From the NCBI GenBank assembly GCA_015057715.1, contig SVDS01000002.1, positions 1 to 64,000 of the forward strand: 64,000 nt of DNA, read 5' to 3'. The notes below the pieces were generated by a model. It saw only the letters and a list, made by a program, of their open reading frames with translations, was not told where the DNA came from and ran no database searches. The translations under genes and the position numbers were made by a program. Of the stretch, positions 52,839-60,643 are shown piece by piece. The stretch comes from Paenibacillaceae bacterium (GTDB taxonomy: Bacteria; Bacillota; Clostridia; Lachnospirales; Lachnospiraceae). Position 1 is the stretch's first letter, and every line of letters begins with the position of its first letter.

Positions 52839-55310
52839 TTACTTCCTCCCATCAAAGAAGTTCTCTTCCCACGTATCATCCTCAAAATCGAAGAATGTCT
52901 CTTTTCCTTTATATAGCACCTCATTTTCCCTCAAAACCGGAAGCACAATAAAGCCCCATCTTTTTCTGGATACCCATACGAAAAATTTCATCTCACCTTC
53001 CAAAATGGTATCTGTCTCCTCCTGAATGACACTACCTGCATACTGAGTGTCGATCTCTTCCTGGGTTGTCTGGTCAAAAGAGGCTGTATCATACTGAAAA
53101 TAACAGGTTTTTAAATGTTTTCCCTTTTCATCATTTAAATAAAGGTCCAGCTGCTTTCCGACCATAAACCGGGAAATGCATCCGATATGTTCTTCCGGAT
53201 CCAGGCTTCGAATCAGTATCTTTTCCTGGTTTTCATGGGTATAAGCCATAATTTCATAAGGAAGTGTCCGAACCTGATAATTCTGATTTACCTTCATATA
53301 TCCTCTCTTACAATTCATGAAGTAGGAAAGTGCACCAGTTAGACAGCACATTTTCAGTTCAGTTTCATCTGCTTCTCTCTTTGTATTCTGAATCAGTTTT
53401 CCTGGGACATACTGCTTTAAAGCCTCCGTAAACAGACTTGATTTGCAGGATTGACCCGTAAGTTTTAGCATCTCATAGTCCTGAAGCTCCCCCTGCTCAA
53501 ATTTCTGATCCAGAAAGCGTTCCATAACATGGTAGATATCCGGTCTTAAAATTCTCTCAATTTCATTTAAGTATAGAGAAAATGTTATTTCCCGGTCAGC
53601 ATGAACCAGATGCCCATCCTCAAATACAGAAAGCTTCCATTTGTCCAGAAACATCTGATTCCTTTCCTCACTTCGCGTAGTACTGATTAAAAGCTCGTAT
53701 TGAAATTTTGCCTGGAAAAATGATTTTTTAACCTCTTCTGCAAGCTGAAATAAATAGTAATAATTGTTTTTTACACGGAAATACGATTCTCTGTCCCGTT
53801 CTTCATATTCCTTAAAACAGGTTGGGAGAAATTTCTCCGCTCTCTTATATTGATCCGTTAATTCCTGAATGTCGTCTCCTTCATTAGTAAATCCTGGTTC
53901 TTCTGCTTTTATATATCCCCATGCCTTTGCAATCCTGATCTTAAGCATTTGCAGAATACGATATGTCAGATTATTTCCGCCAAAATTCGTATCCCCGTTT
54001 TCATAGCTTGTCTCCAGATCAATGGTGTAGGAAACCCGGCTGTTATCAATTAAGAAGCGGCCCGAAGTCAGATCTGTAGTACCGCCTCCACAGTCAATGA
54101 TCAGCGCATGATATTTTCGTCCCCTCTCATAGAGATTCTGACTAATCATTCCATATATGCTGTGAAAGAGAACTGCCATCCCCTCATCAAGTTCACAGCT
54201 CACGGAATAATCCGGTAAAAGCTCCTTAAACAATTCCTGGAACTTTTCTTTCTGGCGGATTGGAGCAAGAAACTGTATATTTTGGAAGCTGCATTTAAAC
54301 TGCTGCTTGGCAAGATCAATTAAATACTCCAAAAATGCCTTCAGCATATCCCGGCGTGGAATTAAATATTTATAACCGCTTTTTAAAATCACGCCTTCCG
54401 GACGGTTAGGATCGCTGATCCACCGTTTCATATCGTAAAAAACAGGGATATCCTCATCCTGATAATTCTGGCTAGCCAGCGTCAGAGCATCAAAACCAAA
54501 TACAAACTCTGGTTTTCCTTCGCTTTCCCTGACACCGATTACACTGGGTATAATGTTTCCGCCCCCCGCCTTCGCAATTTTAACAGACCCGTCATTTAAG
54601 CAGATTCCCATGGCAGTGTTGGAGCTTCCAAAGTCAATTACAAGAGGAAGATCTGTTTTTGCCACCTCTTTTATTTCAATGTCTAAAAGCGGGATCCGGA
54701 TTCCTTCCATATGTCCGGGTATTACAGAATGATTTCCCTGGTAACAGTCATAAAGGAATTCTGAATCCCGCTCATTTGGGAAATACAGAATAAAATACTG
54801 ATGCTTTTCCAGAGGAAGAATTTCCATGTCCTTTCCCTGGAACAAATAATAAGTATCTTTTATTTTTTTTATGTAAAAACAGGTATAAATACTGAAGTTT
54901 TCATCTACAAGAAGTAAATTTCCCTCATAGAGCAAAACATCAGATTCAACCGTATATCCGTCGAGTTCATTTAAGCCGGTTCCCTGGTGGATTGCAATTG
55001 TACCAGGTATTCTCACATTCTGACTGGAAGTAATATGTACTAAATTCCGGTCAAAAAACTCCTGAAGACGGGACAGTCCTCCATTGCAGGATGAGGTAAT
55101 ATGCCGATATTCCTTCTGCCCCCGAAAGCGCATAATCAACCTTAACAGTCCCTCCCGGTCCATAGAATTCCCAGACGGTATTACTAACTTTTCCCTGCGG
55201 CATATTTCTCTCAGCTGAAATGTAGTCATACTTTCCAGCCCGCTTTTTTTATAGGTATTTCTATCCGGTTCCTTTTTCCCCGGGTGTAAGGTATAGGTGT
55301 ATCGGCTCAT
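52839..55310 (-). CDS. Hsp70/actin-fold ATPase with N-terminal SAP-like segment
   Basis: This 823-residue protein carries an Hsp70-like nucleotide-binding domain from about residue 212. Phosphate 1 is LVIDFGSSNTAMGICLNDG, phosphate 2 is ALIIDCGGGTTDLTSGRF (about 400-417), and the adenosine region lies near MLKLTGQSCKSSLFTEAL. The first ~210 residues are extra; MTTFQLREICRREKLVIPSG resembles a SAP-type helix-loop-helix. No ordinary substrate-binding domain follows. The C-terminal ~150 residues form beta-rich sequence. With the J-domain protein at 59040-59471 it may form a dedicated chaperone pair for the giant Rhs effectors or for apparatus assembly. Confidence 0.8.
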   Translation of the reverse strand: MSRYTYTLHPGKKEPDRNTYKKSGLESMTTFQLREICRREKLVIPSGNSMDREGLLRLIMRFRGQKEYRHITSSCNGGLSRLQEFFDRNLVHITSSQNVRIPGTIAIHQGTGLNELDGYTVESDVLLYEGNLLLVDENFSIYTCFYIKKIKDTYYLFQGKDMEILPLEKHQYFILYFPNERDSEFLYDCYQGNHSVIPGHMEGIRIPLLDIEIKEVAKTDLPLVIDFGSSNTAMGICLNDGSVKIAKAGGGNIIPSVIGVRESEGKPEFVFGFDALTLASQNYQDEDIPVFYDMKRWISDPNRPEGVILKSGYKYLIPRRDMLKAFLEYLIDLAKQQFKCSFQNIQFLAPIRQKEKFQELFKELLPDYSVSCELDEGMAVLFHSIYGMISQNLYERGRKYHALIIDCGGGTTDLTSGRFLIDNSRVSYTIDLETSYENGDTNFGGNNLTYRILQMLKIRIAKAWGYIKAEEPGFTNEGDDIQELTDQYKRAEKFLPTCFKEYEERDRESYFRVKNNYYYLFQLAEEVKKSFFQAKFQYELLISTTRSEERNQMFLDKWKLSVFEDGHLVHADREITFSLYLNEIERILRPDIYHVMERFLDQKFEQGELQDYEMLKLTGQSCKSSLFTEALKQYVPGKLIQNTKREADETELKMCCLTGALSYFMNCKRGYMKVNQNYQVRTLPYEIMAYTHENQEKILIRSLDPEEHIGCISRFMVGKQLDLYLNDEKGKHLKTCYFQYDTASFDQTTQEEIDTQYAGSVIQEETDTILEGEMKFFVWVSRKRWGFIVLPVLRENEVLYKGKETFFDFEDDTWEENFFDGRK

Positions 55311-55325
55311 GTATATTTCCTCACT

Positions 55326-57101
55326 TTACTTTTTATCTGTTTTTTTACTGTCAACTCCAGGACCATATTCTCCTGATGTTTCTTTGTCTGATTCGGAATC
55401 GTTTTCTAAACTGGCTTTTTTCTCTTCTCTTGCCTTGATTCCTGCTTTGGCTGCAGCAATCTTTTGGTTCAGCCCGTCTGCAACATCGGAAAGTTCCAGG
55501 CGCACATAGATTGCCTGGGCAGTCTGATAATAAGTGATTGCACTTTCATACTTTTCGTCGGTCAAAAGCTCATTTCCTTTATTTTCCAGATCTATGGCAT
55601 TCTTTTGATCATTTAACTTCTGCTGATTTTCCAGCTCCCGCTGTTCATCCTCTTCCTTTTTTGCCTTTTCCTCGTCAGCTTTCACAGACTCATCTTCTGC
55701 TTCTTTTGCAGCTTTGCTCTCTTCTTTCGCAGCAGCCTGGGCAGATGCTGTTTTCTGACTGTCCTTATCCATCTTTTCTTCTAATGCCGCCAGCTTTGCC
55801 GTCGCCTCTTCTTTTCCAGCTGCAAAATAAAGGGAAGCTGCCTTGTCTCTGGCCTCACGGTAGGCCTTTAATGCGCCTTCCAATTCACCATACCCCTCTT
55901 TTTGCTGTCCCGACTCGATTAAATCAAATACACTGATATAATCTCTGGTACGCTTTAACTGGCTCTCTATGTATTGTTTCCCCACGTTTCCCGATTCCAC
56001 GGATAAATCCTTAGCTTTCAGATAAAGATCCTGGGCTTTCTGATACGCTTCCCCTTTCATCGCATCATCAGCCAGAAGAATCTGATCTGCCAGCCTCTTA
56101 TATAAATCTGCTTCTTTGGATTCTTTTTTCTTCTTTAAGCCGTCAGCAAGCTTCTTTGCCTCTTTGTAATCCTCAGATGCTTTCAAATAGTTGTCATAAC
56201 GTAAATACTCCTCGCCACTTTCCATATGGATTTTAAGACTCTCTTCTTTACGCTCTATACTTCTGTGACGAAGGAAAAGTCCAAGGCTGATTCCTCCTGC
56301 TGCCAGCAGAATAGGCAGTGCAATAAGTAAAACTTTCTTTACCGTAATCTTCTTGGCAGGAGGCTGGTAGACCTTGTCCACAAAAGTCACAGCAAGGCTG
56401 TAATTATCCACCTCATCCGTTTCCTGTTTTCCCAGGATGGAATCTTCCGCTTTATCAAGTATTTCTCCTGGCTCAGTCGCCTCCTTAACTGCTTCTAAGA
56501 ATTCATCCTCACCATAATTTTCCCATGCACCTCTGGTAAAAAGAGCAAAACTATCACCATCCTCAAGGCGGATTTTCTTTGAGCCCGAAATCTCCGGCTG
56601 TCCCCGCTCTCCAAGATAGGAATACAGATTATTCCGTGCTTCGTGAGCGGCCGCCTGATCCAGCGTAATCCGCTCCTCACGAAGCAGATTTTCAGTAAGG
56701 GACTGATCTGTTGTCTTTACTAAGATACGGGCATTTCTCACCAGATAAAACCGGCTGTTTCCTGCATAGAAAAAGCGAATGTTCCTGTAGTCTGACACAA
56801 CCAGAACAACGGAAGCCTTCAGATGCATTCCTCCCCGCTGCTTAAGAAGCTCCTTGTGGGCAAGATTTATGTAGTGCTTTAACTTCCCTTTTTTCATGGA
56901 AGGTCCTTCTACAAAGCTGCGAATCACACTTTCCACCACCAGCTTGGCACTGTTGATTTCCAGTTCACCGTCAAGACTGTCTGCAAGCACGTAGCAGGCA
57001 AAGTCATCCATTTCCACATAACCAAAGTAATCTCTGTTTGTCAGCTTATGACCTTCCTCCGAGATATACCTTGTCCGGAATTCAGAGTTAATTCTTCTCA
57101 T
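55326..57101 (-). CDS. PP2C-like (degenerate) protein with membrane anchor and long coiled/TPR-like region
   Basis: Of 591 residues, the first ~245 are PP2C-like: NRDYFGYVEMDDFACYVLAD, then SVVLVVSDYRNIRFFYAGNS and DGDSFALFTRGAWENYGEDE. A membrane segment (about 258-282, VLLIALPILLAAGGISLGLF) follows. The remaining ~300 residues are Lys/Glu/Ala-rich helices with TPR-like spacing. Several usual metal ligands look replaced: AGNSR instead of AGDSR, and TRG instead of SDG. It may be a pseudophosphatase scaffold. It overlaps the preceding PP2C gene by 14 nt. The membrane anchor suggests docking of the apparatus at the inner face of the membrane. Confidence 0.78.
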   Translation of the reverse strand: MRRINSEFRTRYISEEGHKLTNRDYFGYVEMDDFACYVLADSLDGELEINSAKLVVESVIRSFVEGPSMKKGKLKHYINLAHKELLKQRGGMHLKASVVLVVSDYRNIRFFYAGNSRFYLVRNARILVKTTDQSLTENLLREERITLDQAAAHEARNNLYSYLGERGQPEISGSKKIRLEDGDSFALFTRGAWENYGEDEFLEAVKEATEPGEILDKAEDSILGKQETDEVDNYSLAVTFVDKVYQPPAKKITVKKVLLIALPILLAAGGISLGLFLRHRSIERKEESLKIHMESGEEYLRYDNYLKASEDYKEAKKLADGLKKKKESKEADLYKRLADQILLADDAMKGEAYQKAQDLYLKAKDLSVESGNVGKQYIESQLKRTRDYISVFDLIESGQQKEGYGELEGALKAYREARDKAASLYFAAGKEEATAKLAALEEKMDKDSQKTASAQAAAKEESKAAKEAEDESVKADEEKAKKEEDEQRELENQQKLNDQKNAIDLENKGNELLTDEKYESAITYYQTAQAIYVRLELSDVADGLNQKIAAAKAGIKAREEKKASLENDSESDKETSGEYGPGVDSKKTDKK

Positions 57102-57948
57102 CAGACACCTCCGCTTTTATTAGCACTACACTTCCGTTTTCTTTGTCCATACCTTTTTTCTGTTCTGCTTCCATAATCAGACTGTCTGACTTTTCCTTTA
57201 ATGTGTAGTCTCTCAGCAAAATGTCTTCCATTTCTGCCCATGAGAGAACATCAAAAATCCCCTTGGTCATCATCATAATGATGTCTCCCTGCCTCAGACG
57301 TATGGGTTTGTCACATACTTCAATATCCCGAAATCCATCAATTCCAAGATAATTCCATATCCGGTCCTCTTCCATCGTCCAAATGGTTTCCTGTCTGGAT
57401 AAGACGCCTTCCTGATATGCATTTAATGCCAGTACATTCAGAGTCTGTCCCTTGCTTATGGGGATCAGCTCCTGATTTCGAAACAGGGCAATTCTTATAT
57501 CACCTGCCAGACCATAATGAAACGTAAATCCGTTTATGAAAGCTGCAGCAAGACACGTTCCGCCTCTTCGTTCCCCCAGTGTCTTCTGCACTCTTTGATT
57601 GGCTTCATAAAACGATGTTTTAAAGAAATATTCAGGGTTATGTAAAACCTGATAGGGCTGAAAAGCGTCAAGAACAGTATCCATGGCTGTCTGAGCGCAT
57701 ACTTTTCCTGTATTGGCTTTTCCAATGCCATCGGAAAGAACAGCCATCACCCCTGCGCTACTGGATTCAAATCCTGCCATATCTGACTGTATTTCCTTAT
57801 CTCCTATTGTATGGCTGATTACGCACCGCCCAAAAGAGCCGCTCTTATTTTCCTCGTTTCTGTTCATTTCCTCTCCAGGCAAAAGAAGTCTGCCTGCGAC
57901 GGAAACAAGTAAAGCTGCTCCAATACCAATCATTATTGTCAGCATCAT
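57088..57948 (-). CDS. PP2C-type protein with N-terminal membrane segment
   Basis: This 286-residue protein has an N-terminal hydrophobic anchor (about 3-22). The PP2C domain has VMAVLSDGIGKANTGK (metal Asp retained), GGTCLAAAFINGFTFHYGLA followed by GDIR, and GDIIMMMTKGIFDVLS, where the usual SDG is TKG. Canonical PP2C enzymes remove phosphate from Ser/Thr, and in T6SS such a protein (PppA) counteracts the kinase PpkA that acts on FHA proteins. Two FHA proteins are encoded just upstream. Loss of the third Asp could reduce or abolish activity. The start overlaps the zinc ribbon-FHA gene by 4 nt. Confidence 0.82.
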   Translation of the reverse strand: MMLTIMIGIGAALLVSVAGRLLLPGEEMNRNEENKSGSFGRCVISHTIGDKEIQSDMAGFESSSAGVMAVLSDGIGKANTGKVCAQTAMDTVLDAFQPYQVLHNPEYFFKTSFYEANQRVQKTLGERRGGTCLAAAFINGFTFHYGLAGDIRIALFRNQELIPISKGQTLNVLALNAYQEGVLSRQETIWTMEEDRIWNYLGIDGFRDIEVCDKPIRLRQGDIIMMMTKGIFDVLSWAEMEDILLRDYTLKEKSDSLIMEAEQKKGMDKENGSVVLIKAEVSDEKN

Positions 57949-58442
57949 TTTTGATCATCCCATTCAAAGTTTTCTCCGCACAAAGGTACAAATAAGAAAC
58001 GACTTTTCCCCAGTTCTATTACATCATATGGTTTTAATTCTGTTGGAATATAAACCGCTTCCTCATTCAGATAGGCTAGTCCAGCTGCATCGCCAGGCAG
58101 AATCACCGTATTCCTCTTTTTCTGATCGTAAACAATTATGGTGTGATTCTTCCGGTTGATCTCATTGTCTCCCAGGATCTGTATATCCATGTCATCTCCT
58201 CTGCCAACGAAATTTTTGCCGCCATGAATCTTATAATCCATTCCAATTCTGGCTCCAGCTATGCACACCAGCCATCCGCATACCGGACTGACCTCTTCCT
58301 GAAGCAGTTCAACAGCCGGCTCAAAACCAAGGGGTTTGGTATCATCCTTTTCATCCTTTAATTTCATCTGACAGTATGGACAGGTATTTCCATAACGTCT
58401 TGCATTAAATACATGTCCGTTTGGGCATCTTACTAAGCTCAT
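57945..58442 (-). CDS. Zinc ribbon plus FHA domain protein
   Basis: This 165-residue protein begins MSLVRCPNGHVFNARRYGNT and then CPYCQMKL, giving a three-Cys-plus-His zinc ribbon (C6, H10, C21, C24). The FHA domain (about 65-160) has FVGRGDDMDIQILGDNEINR followed by KNHTIIVYD and a closing strand pair. FHA domains bind phosphothreonine. In contractile systems they recruit regulators to the baseplate. It is cytoplasmic, with no membrane segment. Short gaps or overlaps join it to the FHA-membrane protein and the PP2C gene, forming a phospho-signalling block. Confidence 0.85.
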   Translation of the reverse strand: MSLVRCPNGHVFNARRYGNTCPYCQMKLKDEKDDTKPLGFEPAVELLQEEVSPVCGWLVCIAGARIGMDYKIHGGKNFVGRGDDMDIQILGDNEINRKNHTIIVYDQKKRNTVILPGDAAGLAYLNEEAVYIPTELKPYDVIELGKSRFLFVPLCGENFEWDDQK

Positions 58443-58465
58443 GTTTTATTCTCCAATCTATGTTC

Positions 58466-59020
58466 TTATGTCAATAAGAGACGGGTATTTGCTATGTAAA
58501 TAATATCTCCCGCCGATAATCTGCAAGGCCGGTTTGTTACCTGGTAACAGCCGCCGTCTTCCACCTTTTTGATTTTTACACCATTTTGAGAACCCAAATC
58601 CTCCAGATACCAGGAATCCAGGCAAAAATTTAATACTGCATGCTGAGAGTCAATAAATGTGCTGTATTCACAATCTTCTAAATCAACATCGACCTCTTCT
58701 TCGTCATTCTTCTTTCCTATAATCAAAGCCGTTTTTCCAGCCAGATCCCAGGATTTTAATGGTCTTTCCTTTTCATCCAGAAGTACCAGCTGACAGACTC
58801 CTGACATTATTTTATAATCTGCCGCGTTTTGCCTTTTTTTTGTATCATGTGAGGTCAATAAAACAAGAATATCCGCCAGAGCCAGAACCGAAACTACTCC
58901 GATTGGAATCTGTATCCACATGCCTTTGCGGTTTAAATAAAAGAAACACAGGTTAAATAATACCGAGCAGATCAACACTGCCATATCAAGTACAATTTTC
59001 TTTTTTTTGATGGATTTCAT
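58466..59020 (-). CDS. Membrane-anchored FHA domain protein
   Basis: In this 184-residue protein two hydrophobic segments (about 10-30 and 35-58) form an N-terminal hairpin. A cytoplasmic FHA domain follows (about 95-184) with KTALIIGKKNDEEEVDVDLE, STFIDSQHAVLNFCLDSWYL and EDLGSQNGVKI. The SxxH and SQNG core residues of FHA phosphopeptide binding are present (S..DSQH; GSQNG). It would place a phosphothreonine reader at the membrane, next to the PP2C-like proteins. It may take over part of the membrane-docking job done by other proteins in classical T6SS. Confidence 0.85.
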   Translation of the reverse strand: MKSIKKKKIVLDMAVLICSVLFNLCFFYLNRKGMWIQIPIGVVSVLALADILVLLTSHDTKKRQNAADYKIMSGVCQLVLLDEKERPLKSWDLAGKTALIIGKKNDEEEVDVDLEDCEYSTFIDSQHAVLNFCLDSWYLEDLGSQNGVKIKKVEDGGCYQVTNRPCRLSAGDIIYIANTRLLLT

Positions 59021-59039
59021 GCACCTTCGGGCTCCTTCA

Positions 59040-59471
59040 TCATTTTTTTACGCCAAAAAAAGAAGAAAACAAATCATCCGGATTTACCGGTCCAGTGGAT
59101 TTTTTAGAGTTATTAGTCTCTTTGTAGGTTTCCATTCCCTTTCCAGGCTGAAAACCAAAAAAACGTTCAAACTGGCTTAAATCAGGAGCTGGTCTTTCCG
59201 TCTCATTATTTGAATAGCCACGGCCGTTTTTCCCCTGCTCTTGCCTTGTGCTCTCCCTATTTTCACTATAGCCAAGATCGTACCGTTTCCGCTTTTCTTC
59301 ATCTCCAAGAACCTCATAAGCTTCCTGGATCTCATACATCTTTTTATTTCCCTCCGGATCATCCTTTATTACATCCGGATGGTACTTCTTTGCCAGCTTT
59401 CTATACGCCGCCTTAATCTCTTTCTCTGTTGCCTGTGAGGATACCCCCAGAATCTTATAGTAGTTGAGCAT
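59040..59471 (-). CDS. J-domain (DnaJ/Hsp40-type) co-chaperone
   Basis: The start chosen is the ATG at 59471, where [20 protein letters not shown] begins the J domain; an upstream in-frame codon would add ten non-family residues. The J domain (1-~65) has the HPD triad in [11 protein letters not shown], followed by [20 protein letters not shown]. The C-terminal ~70 residues are polar and end SSFFGVKK, with no zinc finger or substrate domain. It is a specialised J protein, likely to stimulate a particular Hsp70; the Hsp70-like product of 52839-55310 is the obvious partner. It sits directly after the tube genes. Confidence 0.88.
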   Translation of the reverse strand: MLNYYKILGVSSQATEKEIKAAYRKLAKKYHPDVIKDDPEGNKKMYEIQEAYEVLGDEEKRKRYDLGYSENRESTRQEQGKNGRGYSNNETERPAPDLSQFERFFGFQPGKGMETYKETNNSKKSTGPVNPDDLFSSFFGVKK

Positions 59472-59519
59472 AATATTTTCCTTAGCGAAAAGGGCTGCCA
59501 AACGGCAGCCCCCACATGT

Positions 59520-59945
59520 TTACACGCTGTATCCGCCTTCCACAGCGATTTGCGCCATCTTGTCTTTTTTCTGCTTCACAATTAGCTTAAATGTACCAAC
59601 ACCCTCGGTATCGCCGTAATCTTCTTTATAGTCAACTACGAATGCATTGGGGTATGTAAATTTACGAATTACCTGGGAAGCTGCAATTACTTCAATGGTT
59701 ACTTTCCGATAACAGTCAGATTTCTCTGCAGGTACTAAGGACCAGAGTCCCAGCTGTCTTGTTGCATCAAATGGATCTCCGTCAACTGCTGTTAAAATCT
59801 TTCCTGAAATTTCTACAGTGCTTCCCATATCAGTGGAACGGGCATTGGAGTCATGGGGAATATCGGTTCTGAATTTCACTCCTGTAATGCTGATTGTTCC
59901 TAAATCAATGGTAGATGGTCCTTCTACTTTTAATGTAAATCCCAT
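59520..59945 (-). CDS. Hcp-like tube protein 2
   Basis: This 141-residue beta-rich protein reads LKVEGPSTIDLGTISITGVK, FRTDIPHDSNARSTDMGSTV and EISGKILTAVDGD. It ends with NAFVVDYKEDYGDTEGVGTF and LIVKQKKDKM. Length and strand pattern fit the Hcp/tail-tube fold, a hexameric ring stacked into the inner tube. Homologues in clostridia are often labelled with an uninformative name ('membrane-associated protease 1'), as far as I recall. No protease motif is visible. It is paralogous to 59979-60407 with about half the residues shared. It lies next to the sheath gene, as tube genes usually do. Confidence 0.65.
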   Translation of the reverse strand: MGFTLKVEGPSTIDLGTISITGVKFRTDIPHDSNARSTDMGSTVEISGKILTAVDGDPFDATRQLGLWSLVPAEKSDCYRKVTIEVIAASQVIRKFTYPNAFVVDYKEDYGDTEGVGTFKLIVKQKKDKMAQIAVEGGYSV

Positions 59946-59978
59946 AATCGGTTCCTTCCTTTCTTTTCCTTATTTTAA

Positions 59979-60407
59979 TTATTCTCCGCTGAATCCGCCT
60001 TCAAATTTCAGGTTTACCATCTTATCTTTTTTCTGCTTGATAAGAAGTTTGAAAATACCGGTACCGGTTTCATCTGTAAAATCCTCTGAGTAGTCCACAA
60101 CGAAAGCGTTGGGTACTGTAATTTGTCTTACCACCTGAGATGCATTAACTACATCAATCTGAACATTACGGTAGCAATCGGAATTCTCTGCCGGAACAAG
60201 AGACCATCTGGCCAGCTTACTGGTATCGTCTGCGGCTTCCCCGCCTACTGCTGCCAGTATTTTTCCTTCAATCAGTACCGTTGAGCCAAGATCTGTTGAT
60301 CTTGCGTTGGAATCGTGGGGAATATCTGCTCCAAACACCACGTTTGTGATGCTTGTCTCACGCAGTTCCACAGATTCGCTGCCTGTGATTTTCATTCTAA
60401 GTCCCAT
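59979..60407 (-). CDS. Hcp-like tube protein 1
   Basis: This 142-residue paralogue starts behind GGAGGAAAATTT. It shows the same blocks as tube protein 2 (VVFGADIPHDSNARSTDLGS, ARWSLVPAENSDCYRNVQID, NAFVVDYSEDFTDETGTGIF). The all-beta pattern with one central helix fits the tail-tube superfamily. Two tube-type proteins in tandem may be major and minor subunits, alternate in the stack, or serve the two spike modules separately. Assignment is by size, pattern and position beside the sheath gene; there is no direct proof. Confidence 0.65.
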   Translation of the reverse strand: MGLRMKITGSESVELRETSITNVVFGADIPHDSNARSTDLGSTVLIEGKILAAVGGEAADDTSKLARWSLVPAENSDCYRNVQIDVVNASQVVRQITVPNAFVVDYSEDFTDETGTGIFKLLIKQKKDKMVNLKFEGGFSGE

Positions 60408-60488
60408 AAATTTTCCTCCATTCTCTTTTATCTATTTTTTTGTAAACTATAAGCCCTGTAAATTCGGCTTTCAGTTACCGATAGGAAT

Positions 60489-60514
60489 GATCTTTTCTAA
60501 CTTCTGAAAAGATC
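60489..60514 (-). other. Perfect hairpin between sheath/microprotein and tube genes
   Basis: GATCTTTTC (60489-60497) pairs perfectly with GAAAAGATC (60506-60514) around an 8-nt loop. No T-tract follows on the minus strand. It may be an mRNA processing or stabiliser site that raises tube-protein output relative to sheath. Confidence 0.45.
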
Positions 60515-60536
60515 TGATTGTACGCAGAAACTATAA

Positions 60537-60629
60537 TTATCCGCGTTTTTTCTTTATAACCTTGTAAATGGCAAATACAAAACAAACCACAAAGAAAATA
60601 TCAAGTCCAATTTTTACCGCATTATACAT
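60537..60629 (-). CDS. 30-residue single-span membrane microprotein
   Basis: The frame starts with ATG at 60629 behind AAGGAAG (spacing about 9 nt) and reads MYNAVKIGLDIFFVVCFVFA followed by a basic tail IYKVIKKKRG and TAA. This is one membrane helix (about 5-24) with positive residues inside. It lies between the sheath gene (stop 60644) and the tube genes. Its ribosome site, hydropathy and placement make it a credible small gene. Possible roles are membrane docking of the contractile apparatus or a small accessory of sheath assembly. No homologue is recognised. Confidence 0.5.
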   Translation of the reverse strand: MYNAVKIGLDIFFVVCFVFAIYKVIKKKRG

Positions 60630-60643
60630 AATCAATTACTTCC

